Part shown: positions 32,031-40,397 of the stretch, in pieces
How positions within the stretch are numbered: the stretch's first letter is position 1
Layout: the number at the start of each line of letters is the position of its first letter
NCBI GenBank assembly: GCA_017444065.1
Contig: JAFSXJ010000072.1
Coordinates: forward strand, 1 to 52,738
Source: Paludibacteraceae bacterium
GTDB lineage: Bacteria > Bacteroidota > Bacteroidia > Bacteroidales > Paludibacteraceae
Direction of reading: 5' to 3'
DNA length: 52,738 nucleotides
Translations under genes and position numbers: made by a program
Notes under the pieces: generated by a model
What the model saw: the letters and a program-made list of their open reading frames with translations, nothing else
Told to the model about the DNA's origin: nothing
Databases searched by the model: none

Positions 32031-33524
32031 ATGAAACGCATATTTTGTATATTAGGAACCCTCCTTATGCTTGCCGGCACAGCCTCCGCCAAGCGTGAAA
32101 AGAAAGTCGAAGTTGACAGCCTCGGCAACAAAATCAAGACCGGATGGAACTTCGGTATCCTGCCGTCTATCGCATACGATGCCGACTACGGCTTTCAGGG
32201 TGGCGTGCTGACGAACATCTACGACTACGGCGATGGTCACCAATACCCCGAGTATATCCACTCGCTGTACTTTGAAGCCGCATATACCACCAAGCACCAC
32301 GGTATCTTCCGCTTCAACTACGACTCGAAGTATCTTATTCCGGGCTACCGCCTGACGCTTGATGCCACCTACCTGCCGGACGCCATGTGCGACTTCTACG
32401 GATTCAACGGCTATCAGGCTGTCTATCAGCATGGCTGGAACCAATGGAACAAGAATCCCATGAAGATGACGGACACAACCGCATATCTCTCGCGCGTATA
32501 TTATAAGTACAAACGTGACCTTATCCGTGTGGCGGGTGACATTGAGGGAACCATCTATAACAACTTGAAGTGGAACGCCGGTATCGGTGTGCTCGGTTAT
32601 ATCATCGATGATTGCGACATCAACATGCTCAACGGCAAGAACACGTATGACCCGTCCCTGCCGCACTACGCGCAGAAACCTCTTGACCCGAATGTGGACG
32701 GCCTGTACGAGAAATACAAGCAATGGGGACTGATCGGTGCTGACGAGGCAAACGGCGGCTGGCATCCGTATCTGCGCGGCGGTATCACCTACGACACCCG
32801 CGACAAACGCCAGGGACCGAACAGCGGTATCTACGCCGACGCGTTCTTCACCTACTCTGCCGCGTTCAATGCTGGCTACGGACAGCAGGCTACGGCTGGA
32901 TACAACCACCTGCAGTTCAACGCCACCTTCCGACACTATGTACCCTGTTACAAGGACAAGAACGGCATCAACCGTATCACCTTCGCCTACCGCATCGGCA
33001 TACAGAACAACATTGCCGGACGTTCGCCCTTCTATATGAACAACTACCTCAACACCCTCTTCATCCAGCGCGTGTATTACGAGGGATTAGGTGGTGGCAA
33101 CTCGGTGCGAGGCATGCTTGCCAACCGTATTCTCGCCAACGGCTTCGCCTATGCGAATGTCGAGTTCCGCTTCCGCGTCGTGAACTTCGACATCGGACGA
33201 CAGCACTTCTTCATCGGGCTGAACCCGTTCTTCGACCTCGGTATGATTACCCAACCGTACAACCTTGACCAACTCGTCAATATGCACACAGGCGGACTGT
33301 ACCCGACCCTGCAGGCAAGCGTAACTGCCGCAGGCGACGACTACAGCAAGTTCTTCTCCAACAACGAAAAGGACATCTACATGCCGCACATGACAGCAGG
33401 TCTCGGCCTCAAGATTGGCATGAACGAGAACTTCGTCCTCTCAGCCGACTGGGGCATGCCGCTCAACAAGCAGGACAATGCCAAGTGGGCGAACTTCTAC
33501 GTAAAAATGGGCTACCTCTTCTAA
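32031..33524 (+). CDS. BamA/TamA-like outer-membrane beta-barrel protein
   Basis: This 497-aa protein has a signal peptide (M-K-R-I-F-C-I-L-G...A-S-A) and barrel segments of the bacterial surface antigen/Omp85 type: GYRLTLDATYLPD, YDTRDKRQGPNSG, VYYEGLGGGNSVRGML (the R-G-like substrate loop) and the C-terminal FYVKMGYLF. No POTRA domains precede the barrel, so it is a barrel-only member whose function is unknown. A GTG at 32013 could extend it, but ATG 32031 gives the proper signal peptide. Its stop codon lies inside the terminator hairpin. Confidence 0.85.
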   Translation: MKRIFCILGTLLMLAGTASAKREKKVEVDSLGNKIKTGWNFGILPSIAYDADYGFQGGVLTNIYDYGDGHQYPEYIHSLYFEAAYTTKHHGIFRFNYDSKYLIPGYRLTLDATYLPDAMCDFYGFNGYQAVYQHGWNQWNKNPMKMTDTTAYLSRVYYKYKRDLIRVAGDIEGTIYNNLKWNAGIGVLGYIIDDCDINMLNGKNTYDPSLPHYAQKPLDPNVDGLYEKYKQWGLIGADEANGGWHPYLRGGITYDTRDKRQGPNSGIYADAFFTYSAAFNAGYGQQATAGYNHLQFNATFRHYVPCYKDKNGINRITFAYRIGIQNNIAGRSPFYMNNYLNTLFIQRVYYEGLGGGNSVRGMLANRILANGFAYANVEFRFRVVNFDIGRQHFFIGLNPFFDLGMITQPYNLDQLVNMHTGGLYPTLQASVTAAGDDYSKFFSNNEKDIYMPHMTAGLGLKIGMNENFVLSADWGMPLNKQDNAKWANFYVKMGYLF

Positions 33525-33538
33525 GGCAGCCCGTTTTT
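33509..33538 (+). terminator. Terminator overlapping the barrel-protein stop codon
   Basis: GGGCTACCT (33509-33517) pairs with AGGCAGCCC (33524-33532) with one mismatch, followed by GTTTTT. The TAA stop at 33522-33524 lies in the loop and stem. An AAAAA run before the stem would also allow it to act on the opposite strand. Confidence 0.75.
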
Positions 33539-33550
33539 ATAATCTTTGCT

Positions 33551-33630
33551 CATTCAGTGGAGCGCAACGGTCTTTACTCTTTCAGTGAAGCGCAGCGTAA
33601 CGGTCTTTACTCTTTCAGCGTAGCGGTCTA
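33551..33630. repeat. Tandem dispersed-repeat copies between convergent genes
   Basis: Three imperfect units are seen on the + strand: CATTCAGTGGAGCGCAACGG, TTTCAGTGAAGCGCAGCG followed by TAACGG, and TTTCAGCGTAGCGGTCTA, separated by TCTTTACTC. They are related to the repeat in iorA, the M20 gene and dsbD. The last unit ends in the stop codon of the - strand gene at 33628. Confidence 0.8.
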
Positions 33631-36564
33631 TAATGTAACACACGCTTTACTGTTGAAGCCGTCGATATACATCGTCAGGCTTTCGGGCAGGCGGACGTGA
33701 CGTACGAGGTCGGTCTCTTCGATGGCAGGCAGAGCGTTGAGCACGGTCTCGTCGTAGTGGTCTTCATTCGGGCGAGCCCACTCATCCACATTGATGTAGC
33801 CGACGTTGAACGATGTCAGGTTCTGGAAGAAGTGACTGCCCTGACTCGGCTCAATGCGGAAATTCTCCAATGAGCACTCGGCAATCGCTTTCGCCTCGCT
33901 GATATTGCTCCACTGCACCGGCACGCCTAATGATGGAATCTGTGAGCCCCAACGCCCATATCCAATCAGCAGGTATGACTTGCCTTCCTCACGCATCCGG
34001 TTGTTCCACTCGCGGATGGTCTGAGCCATCTCACGTGTACGCAGCACATCGAACGCGTCTCGACGCAGGTAGATGATATCCTGCACATCCTCTATCTTAC
34101 CTACTCCCAAAGCATTGCCCGAACGAAGGAAAGCATCTGCCTCGTCGATAACATCCCAATCGACTTGAGCTGTCATACTGTCCGCTGAGATAGGACGTAT
34201 CTGCAGGACATGGAAGATTTGCGGTTCGCGCTCAAGGTTCACGGCAAACTCGATTTCTACAGGACACTTCATCTCCTGCTGTGCTATCTCCAACAGTGTG
34301 CGCACTATCTCCGCCAGTGGGAAGGTGTTGAACTTCAGTTGCGGCGCAAACGTTACAATCCTCGGTCCGTCGGGATAGCAGGAATCCACGATGCGCATGT
34401 TCTCGCGGTCGAAGGTCGAGGCGATGAGTTTAAGGCTCTCAAACTGTCCGCAATCGCTGATAGGGATACGCTCAAGGTTGACGGCATCATTGATAGACGT
34501 CTTGAATCGTTCAGGACTGAGCGAAAGAGCAAGCATCGACTGCTGCGTCTCGCGCATGGCAAGGTCAACGGTCGAGGTCTGCATCACATGCTTCGGGTAC
34601 TTGGGCGAGAAACGCAGGACCTGTTCGCCATCCACTATTGCCTTGCCCAGACCATAAGCAATCTTCACAATTCCGTCTTCGGGTTTCTCTTTACCAACGG
34701 GATAGAAATTGATGCTGCGTGCCACACCGGAGATGACAGGGAAGTAATAGTCTCCCTCCGGCTCACCGCAAACCTCCTGCAGCACAATCGCCATCTTCTC
34801 CTCGCTGAGCACGTTCCCCGTGGAGGTGATATATCCGCGTGACGCAGCAAAATAGACAGAAGCATACACGGACTTCACCGCCTTGCTCAACAGCCGCAGC
34901 TGTTGGTCTTCGTTCTCCGTGTGCGGAATCATATAGGTGCTATACACACCTGCAAACGGCTGGTAATAAGAGTCTTCGAGCTTGCTGCTGGAGCGGATAG
35001 CAAGCGGCTTGTGCGTCACACGGATGAAATGGCGCAGCGCCTGTATAAGTTCCTGCGGTAGCGCAGCGGACACGAACTCGGATAGTATCTCCTCATCGTT
35101 CAGGTCGGCATTGATGACATACTGCAGCCCGTTGTCATGGATGAAGCGGTCGAAATAATCAGTAGTCACAACCATTGTTCGCGGTACAAACACGCGCACG
35201 TCCTGCCAGCGGTCGTACAGGTCATGCCGCTGCAGCATATGGTTCAGGAACGCCAGTCCGCGACCTTTGCCGCCCATCGCTCCGTCGCCGCAACGAGCAA
35301 ACCATATAGTGTCGTTATAGGTGTCCGGTGCATACTTCGCCACTACGCCAAGTGCCTGGTTGATGCGGTAGTCGTGGATAAGGCGGATATTGGTCTGGCG
35401 GATATTCTCAATGTCCGTTTCGTCCTGTATCTTCAGTTTCTGCACATGACGGCCGATTGCAAACAAGCCTCGCGCAAACAGCCACTTGCTCAGGTAATTG
35501 TTGTCACTCAATCGCCGGAAAGCCGTAGCAGAGATAGTGGAGATAATCCGCTCAAATCCCTCAAGGTCACTGGCGCGCGCTATCTCCCTACCCGTTCGAG
35601 GGTCACGGGCGATGAAGTCACCGAAACCAAACTCCTGCTCGATGTACTCACTCACTTCCTGAGTCAGGGTCTTTGACTGTTTCATGACGAAGCCGACTTT
35701 CAGTTTGTTGGCGGTCTGGCGCATCGACTCCTGCGACGATTGCATCAGGAACGGCATTGTCGGATTGTCCTTGCGGATGAGTTTGCACAGGTCAACTCCG
35801 GCATCAAGTTTCTCGGATGATGCAGGATCTCCCTTATGCACCACAAACCCCACATCGGAGATAACGCCAATTATATTGTCGCGATAGCGGCTGTATAACT
35901 CGACAGCCTCGTCGTAGCACGTTGCCATCAGCACTTTCGGACGCGAACGCTTGCGTAGTAACTGTTGTTTCTCGTTCAACGCGTCACGGATGGCGATGTT
36001 ATTTTGGTTAAGCACAAGCTTGTACAGCAGCGGCAGATAGGTCGAGTAGTAACGCACGCTGTCCTCCACCAATAGGATTGCCCGCACGCCTTCTTCAAGA
36101 ATATCATGATCGGCATTCATGCGGTCCTCTATCAGTTTGTTTATCGCAATGATAAGGTCGGTGGAGTTGTTCCAGTTGAACAGAAGGTCAATGTCCGACT
36201 TGTCCTGCTGTTCCAGACGGCGGTAGAACTCCTTGTTGAACGACGAGAGCAGCACTATCGGGCAGGTCGGATGCAGGCGTTTGACTTCTGCCGCAAAATC
36301 CCAGACATCATTGCCGCCGGCACTATACACCAGCAGTATCAGGTCGAACCTTTCGCCCAAATGAATCTTCGCAAGTGCTTCTTTCGTGGTTTCTGCACGG
36401 TCGATAATAGGCGGGTTGTTCAGATTCAGTTCGGCGTACTCCTGCGCAATCTGCACATCGATACGTCCGTCCTCCTCCAGTGCGAAACTGTCGTAGTTGT
36501 TGCACACGAGCAGTATCCGCTTCACGCGCCGCTCCATGAGTGATGTATAACTGTTACTCTCCAT
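33628..36564 (-). CDS. Receiver-domain fusion with a PEP synthase-like ATP-grasp domain
   Basis: This 978-aa protein begins with a degenerate receiver-like domain (about 14-145; no acceptor Asp in LILLVYSAGG) and a second receiver with the usual residues (E167-D168, D237, S276/S277, K295). A PPDK/PEP-synthase N-terminal ATP-grasp domain follows (about 425-815), with GGKGRGLAFLN, IRSSSKLEDSYYQPFAGVYS and LEREPQIFHVLQIRPIS. The phosphohistidine swivel domain and PEP-binding barrel of true PEP synthase are missing, so it cannot carry out the full reaction alone. It may be a phosphotransferase or regulator. It starts 3 nt after gdhA, suggesting a link with nitrogen or carbon state. Confidence 0.82.
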   Translation of the reverse strand: MESNSYTSLMERRVKRILLVCNNYDSFALEEDGRIDVQIAQEYAELNLNNPPIIDRAETTKEALAKIHLGERFDLILLVYSAGGNDVWDFAAEVKRLHPTCPIVLLSSFNKEFYRRLEQQDKSDIDLLFNWNNSTDLIIAINKLIEDRMNADHDILEEGVRAILLVEDSVRYYSTYLPLLYKLVLNQNNIAIRDALNEKQQLLRKRSRPKVLMATCYDEAVELYSRYRDNIIGVISDVGFVVHKGDPASSEKLDAGVDLCKLIRKDNPTMPFLMQSSQESMRQTANKLKVGFVMKQSKTLTQEVSEYIEQEFGFGDFIARDPRTGREIARASDLEGFERIISTISATAFRRLSDNNYLSKWLFARGLFAIGRHVQKLKIQDETDIENIRQTNIRLIHDYRINQALGVVAKYAPDTYNDTIWFARCGDGAMGGKGRGLAFLNHMLQRHDLYDRWQDVRVFVPRTMVVTTDYFDRFIHDNGLQYVINADLNDEEILSEFVSAALPQELIQALRHFIRVTHKPLAIRSSSKLEDSYYQPFAGVYSTYMIPHTENEDQQLRLLSKAVKSVYASVYFAASRGYITSTGNVLSEEKMAIVLQEVCGEPEGDYYFPVISGVARSINFYPVGKEKPEDGIVKIAYGLGKAIVDGEQVLRFSPKYPKHVMQTSTVDLAMRETQQSMLALSLSPERFKTSINDAVNLERIPISDCGQFESLKLIASTFDRENMRIVDSCYPDGPRIVTFAPQLKFNTFPLAEIVRTLLEIAQQEMKCPVEIEFAVNLEREPQIFHVLQIRPISADSMTAQVDWDVIDEADAFLRSGNALGVGKIEDVQDIIYLRRDAFDVLRTREMAQTIREWNNRMREEGKSYLLIGYGRWGSQIPSLGVPVQWSNISEAKAIAECSLENFRIEPSQGSHFFQNLTSFNVGYINVDEWARPNEDHYDETVLNALPAIEETDLVRHVRLPESLTMYIDGFNSKACVTL

Positions 36565-36567
36565 ATT

Positions 36568-37923
36568 CTATACCAGTCCTTGTTCTATCATTGCATTCGC
36601 TACCTTGATAAAGCCGGCGATGTTGGCACCTTTCACGTAGTTGATATATCCGTCCTCTTCCGTGCCGTACTTGAGGCAAGCGGCGTGGATGTCCGCCATG
36701 ATGGTACGCAGACGCTGGTCAACCTCTTCGGCTGTCCAATGCAGGCGCATGGAGTTCTGGGTCATCTCCAAACCGGAAGTGGCGACACCACCTGCGTTGG
36801 AGGCTTTGCCCGGGCTATATAGGATCTTCGAGTTCTGGAAGATAGCGATAGCCTCAGGCGTTGAAGGCATGTTTGCACCTTCCGTCACGCAGAAGCATCC
36901 ATTCTTAATCAGATTCTCGGCATCGGCTTTCTCTATCTCATTCTGTGTAGCGCAGGGCATGGCGATGTCGCAGGGTATGCGCCAGGGACGCTCACCCGGG
37001 AAATACTGTGCCTGCGGGAACTTCTGCACGTACTCCTTGATTCGTCCGCGGCGGATGTTCTTGAGTTCGAATACATAGTTCATCTTCTCCTCATTCAGTC
37101 CCTCAGGGTCATAGACGAAGCCGTCAGAATCGCTGAGCGTAAGCACCTTGGCACCAAGCCGCATCGCTTTCTGTGCCGCGTACTGCGCCACGTTGCCCGC
37201 ACCGGAGATGCACACACGCTTGCCCTCGAAGTTCTCGCCACGCGTGGCAAGCATCGCTTCCGCGAAGTAACATGCGCCGTAGCCTGTTGCTTCCGGACGC
37301 ATCAGACTACCGCCCCACTGCTGACCTTTGCCGGTCAACGTGCCCGTGAACTCGTCGCGCAGACGTTTGTACTGCCCGAACATATAGCCGATCTCGCGAC
37401 CACCTACGCCTATATCGCCGGCGGGCACATCGGTGTCTGCACCTATATGCCGCTGCAGCTCGGTCATGAAGCTTTGGCAGAAACGCATCACCTCGGCATC
37501 GCTTTTCCCTCTTGGCGAGAAGTCCGATCCGCCTTTGGCACCACCCATCGGGAGCGTGGTCAGCGCGTTCTTGAAGGTCTGCTCAAAGGCAAGGAACTTC
37601 ATGATACTCAGGTTCACCGACTCGTGGAAACGTATTCCGCCCTTGTAAGGACCGATGGCACTGTTCATCTGCACGCGGAAACCGCGGTTAATCTGTACCT
37701 CGCCCTGGTCGTCCATCCATGGCACGCGGAACATGATCACGCGTTCGGGTTCAACCATCCGCTCGAGAATCTTCTGCTCGCGCATATAGGGGTACGCCAT
37801 CACTACAGGCGCAACACTCTCCACCACTTCTTTTACCGCCTGGTGAAACTCGCTCTCACCCGGATTCTTAGCTACCAAATCGGCCATGAACCGGTCGATG
37901 TACTGACGTGTAAGTTTGTCCAT
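36568..37923 (-). CDS. gdhA: Glutamate dehydrogenase, hexameric, probably NADP-specific
   Basis: This 451-aa enzyme interconverts 2-oxoglutarate plus ammonia and glutamate. Visible motifs are GPYKGGIRFHESVN, PMGGAKGGSDFSPRGKS (catalytic lysine), DVPAGDIGVGGREIGYMFG, and the Rossmann loop SGAGNVAQYAAQKA. Length and sequence match the small hexameric bacterial type. It lies 44 nt downstream of rlmB on the same strand and 3 nt upstream of the receiver-PEP synthase-like gene. A leader palindrome ends 18 nt before the ATG. Confidence 0.97.
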   Translation of the reverse strand: MDKLTRQYIDRFMADLVAKNPGESEFHQAVKEVVESVAPVVMAYPYMREQKILERMVEPERVIMFRVPWMDDQGEVQINRGFRVQMNSAIGPYKGGIRFHESVNLSIMKFLAFEQTFKNALTTLPMGGAKGGSDFSPRGKSDAEVMRFCQSFMTELQRHIGADTDVPAGDIGVGGREIGYMFGQYKRLRDEFTGTLTGKGQQWGGSLMRPEATGYGACYFAEAMLATRGENFEGKRVCISGAGNVAQYAAQKAMRLGAKVLTLSDSDGFVYDPEGLNEEKMNYVFELKNIRRGRIKEYVQKFPQAQYFPGERPWRIPCDIAMPCATQNEIEKADAENLIKNGCFCVTEGANMPSTPEAIAIFQNSKILYSPGKASNAGGVATSGLEMTQNSMRLHWTAEEVDQRLRTIMADIHAACLKYGTEEDGYINYVKGANIAGFIKVANAMIEQGLV

Positions 37924-37941
37924 ATTTACTGTATTTATCCT

Positions 37942-37961
37942 ATCAGCCGTATTTGGCTGAT
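37942..37961 (-). promoter_or_regulatory. Leader palindrome before gdhA
   Basis: ATCAGCC (37942-37948) pairs with GGCTGAT (37955-37961), loop GTATTT, ending 18 nt before the gdhA start codon. No T tract follows on the transcribed strand. It is close in sequence to the hpt leader palindrome at 47302. Confidence 0.65.
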
Positions 37962-37967
37962 GCTGTT

Positions 37968-38738
37968 CTATTGCATTCGTTGCCTTACCGCCTCATAAAT
38001 CATCACTCCGGCAGCCACGCTGACATTCAGGCTCTCTATTTTGCCGGGCATCGGTATGCGCACCTTGTCGGTAGCGAGGTTGAGGTTCGCCTCATAAATG
38101 CCGTTCTCCTCGCTGCCCATAATAATCGCCAGCGGCTCACGCATATCCACTTCGGTATAGTTCTTCGTGCTGTGCTCAGTCGCCGCCACAATCCTCAATC
38201 CGCTCTCACGCAGATAAATCAGCGCATCTTGCATGTTCGCCACCTTGCATACCGGCAACGTGTGCAACGCTCCGGCAGAGGTTTTGATAGCATCGCCGTT
38301 GATGGCCACCCCGCTCCTGGCTGCAATTACCAGACCATCCACACCCGCACACTCGCAGGTACGGGCGATAGCACCGAAGTTACGCACGTCGGTTATACCG
38401 TCCAGAACCATGAGGAAAGGCACTTTGCCCTGCTCAAACAGCATTGGCACGAGCGACTCTATCGGCGTGAACTCCACAGGTGAAAGGAATGCGATGACGC
38501 CCTGATGGTTCTTGTCGGTGAACTGGTTGAGTTTCTCCACAGGCACACGCTGCACAGTGGTGGGTGTGTCGCGCAGTTTGTCCAGCAGTTCGCGACCGAT
38601 AGCCGACGACATGTCACGGCGCAGAAGCACCTTGTTAAGCGTTTTGCCTGCATCAATCGCCTCTATCACAGCACGGATGCCGAAAATCATTTCCTTCTCG
38701 GGCGGACGTTTGGTTTCGTAAGAATGTTTCTGTATCAT
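37968..38738 (-). CDS. rlmB: 23S rRNA guanosine-2251 2'-O-methyltransferase
   Basis: This 256-aa SpoU/TrmH-class methyltransferase has motif 1 VLDGITDVRNFGAIARTCECAGVDG, motif 2 IIMGSEENGI, and motif 3 IPMPGKIESLNVSVAAGVMIYE, which form the knotted SAM site. The N-terminal FGIRAVIEAIDAGKTLNKVLL is the RNA-binding domain. It modifies the ribosomal P-loop. Its leader contains CATCAGCCATGTGTCAGC, which resembles the palindromes before gdhA and hpt but repeats TCAGC directly instead of inverting it. Confidence 0.94.
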   Translation of the reverse strand: MIQKHSYETKRPPEKEMIFGIRAVIEAIDAGKTLNKVLLRRDMSSAIGRELLDKLRDTPTTVQRVPVEKLNQFTDKNHQGVIAFLSPVEFTPIESLVPMLFEQGKVPFLMVLDGITDVRNFGAIARTCECAGVDGLVIAARSGVAINGDAIKTSAGALHTLPVCKVANMQDALIYLRESGLRIVAATEHSTKNYTEVDMREPLAIIMGSEENGIYEANLNLATDKVRIPMPGKIESLNVSVAAGVMIYEAVRQRMQ

Positions 38739-38778
38739 TGTCTTGAGTATTTAATTTGCTGACACATGGCTGATGGAG

Positions 38779-40395
38779 TTATTCGTAACCTTTGTTCTGG
38801 TGCAGATTAGTATTGGTCTGAAGCGCAACCTGAGGTATCGGGAACACCTGCAGATAGCGGTCAGCGGCATAACGCGAATAGCGAATCATGTCCTGCCTGT
38901 GCCAACCTTCCCACATGAGTTCAAGCCAGCGTTCATAATAGATATTCTCCAGCGTTGCCTCACGAGACTGCACATACACATTGAGTGCTAATGCTTCGCG
39001 CAGACGTACTCTGTCAAACTCAGCCTGACCGCTCTCGCCCATGCGCACTTTTGCCTCGGCTATCATCAGCAGTACATCGGCAAAGCGGAATAGGACAATA
39101 TCTGTATTACGCAGTGTGCCGTCAAAGATACCGGCTGGGTCATATACATATTTCTGCATGCGTGCCCCGGCTGTTGCTACATACGGGCTGCCGGTCAGAA
39201 CGGGCTTGACTTCACGCGGATGATAGACGAGAGTGTCGCCGTTATTCATGATGAGCGGTTCACCGTCTATATGTACCACCCCGGAAAAGAACGTAGCGGC
39301 AAACCGGCAATCCTGTTCGGGGGTATCGTAGCCGAAGATGTCAAGTGTCTGGTGCGTAGCACAACTGCCGTTCTCACCACCATACCCCAATGCCGAGGCA
39401 TGCTGGTAATGCAGGCTGCGGAAGTGATTCTTGAAGCGGTTGCGATAGACAGAAGGATCCATCGGTATGGTAAAGATGTTTTCAACTGCATTCTCGTTAT
39501 AGACCGCAAAACAGTTGGTCTGACTCTGGCATAGGTCATAGTTTGCCGATGAAGCAATGATATCCGCACCGTAATACCGAACCGCCTGCCAAGCGTTAAG
39601 GCGGCTGTCTGCACAATCCAACAGAATATCCGTTCCATCGGGGTTCTCATCATCCGTCCAGTCGTCATCCGTCCAGATTTCGGCATTTAGAGCAAGCTTC
39701 ATGAGCAGGAACGCGGCAACAGGCTGAGTCAAACGGCCGTAATACTCACCACGACTGTTGCTACGCTCATCTGGCAGGAATGGATAGGCCTGCTGCAACT
39801 CGCTCCACACAAAACGGAACACCTCACTGCGCTCCGCTTGCCGGATATCCTGCACAGCTACACCGTATCGGGTAATTATCGGCACACGTGCAAAGAGGTC
39901 AAGCAAATACGTGTAGCACAATGCTCGAACAGCACGCACCTCTGAGGTATATTCGCTGTACTGTGCATCTGTCAACAAATTGCGATAGGTCTCCAGCATA
40001 TCCATTGAGCGGTTGCAAAGGCCGACAAACTGATAGAGATAGACCCAGGCATTCTGACAAACCTCGTTATCTGGTTGCCAGGTGTGATTGTACAAATCCA
40101 TCCACAATCCTCCGTCCAGCCAGTCGCCACCACGCACAGGGATGATAGCCTCATCCGATGCAAATGTCTGTAGGTCATAAATGCCACGATACGTACCTTG
40201 CAGACCTTGACCGTCCACACTACTGCCTATATGGTCATATAGGGCAATGACGGCAAGATGATGAAGGCTTTCAGCGGTCGTAATCACTTTTTCTTCCGGC
40301 TGTCCGGAACGTGGGGATTCGTCAAGAAAACCGCAAGAGGACACCGTTAGCGTCACAATCGCTACCACTATGGTTATTACATATTCTGTTTTCAT
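38779..40395 (-). CDS. SusD/RagB-family nutrient-binding lipoprotein
   Basis: This 538-aa surface lipoprotein has lipobox T-V-S-S-C (Cys21) followed by GFLDESPRS, and SusD-type helical repeats (YNHTWQPDNEVCQNAWVYLYQFVGLCNRSMDML, AEVRALRA-like EVRAVRALCYTYLLDLF). The C-terminal block RFADVLLMIAEAKVRMGE is diagnostic. It binds substrate at the outer face of the SusC barrel, which is encoded 2 nt upstream. No glycoside hydrolase, peptidase or sensor gene accompanies the pair, so the substrate cannot be inferred. Confidence 0.94.
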   Translation of the reverse strand: MKTEYVITIVVAIVTLTVSSCGFLDESPRSGQPEEKVITTAESLHHLAVIALYDHIGSSVDGQGLQGTYRGIYDLQTFASDEAIIPVRGGDWLDGGLWMDLYNHTWQPDNEVCQNAWVYLYQFVGLCNRSMDMLETYRNLLTDAQYSEYTSEVRAVRALCYTYLLDLFARVPIITRYGVAVQDIRQAERSEVFRFVWSELQQAYPFLPDERSNSRGEYYGRLTQPVAAFLLMKLALNAEIWTDDDWTDDENPDGTDILLDCADSRLNAWQAVRYYGADIIASSANYDLCQSQTNCFAVYNENAVENIFTIPMDPSVYRNRFKNHFRSLHYQHASALGYGGENGSCATHQTLDIFGYDTPEQDCRFAATFFSGVVHIDGEPLIMNNGDTLVYHPREVKPVLTGSPYVATAGARMQKYVYDPAGIFDGTLRNTDIVLFRFADVLLMIAEAKVRMGESGQAEFDRVRLREALALNVYVQSREATLENIYYERWLELMWEGWHRQDMIRYSRYAADRYLQVFPIPQVALQTNTNLHQNKGYE

Positions 40396-40397
40396 GG

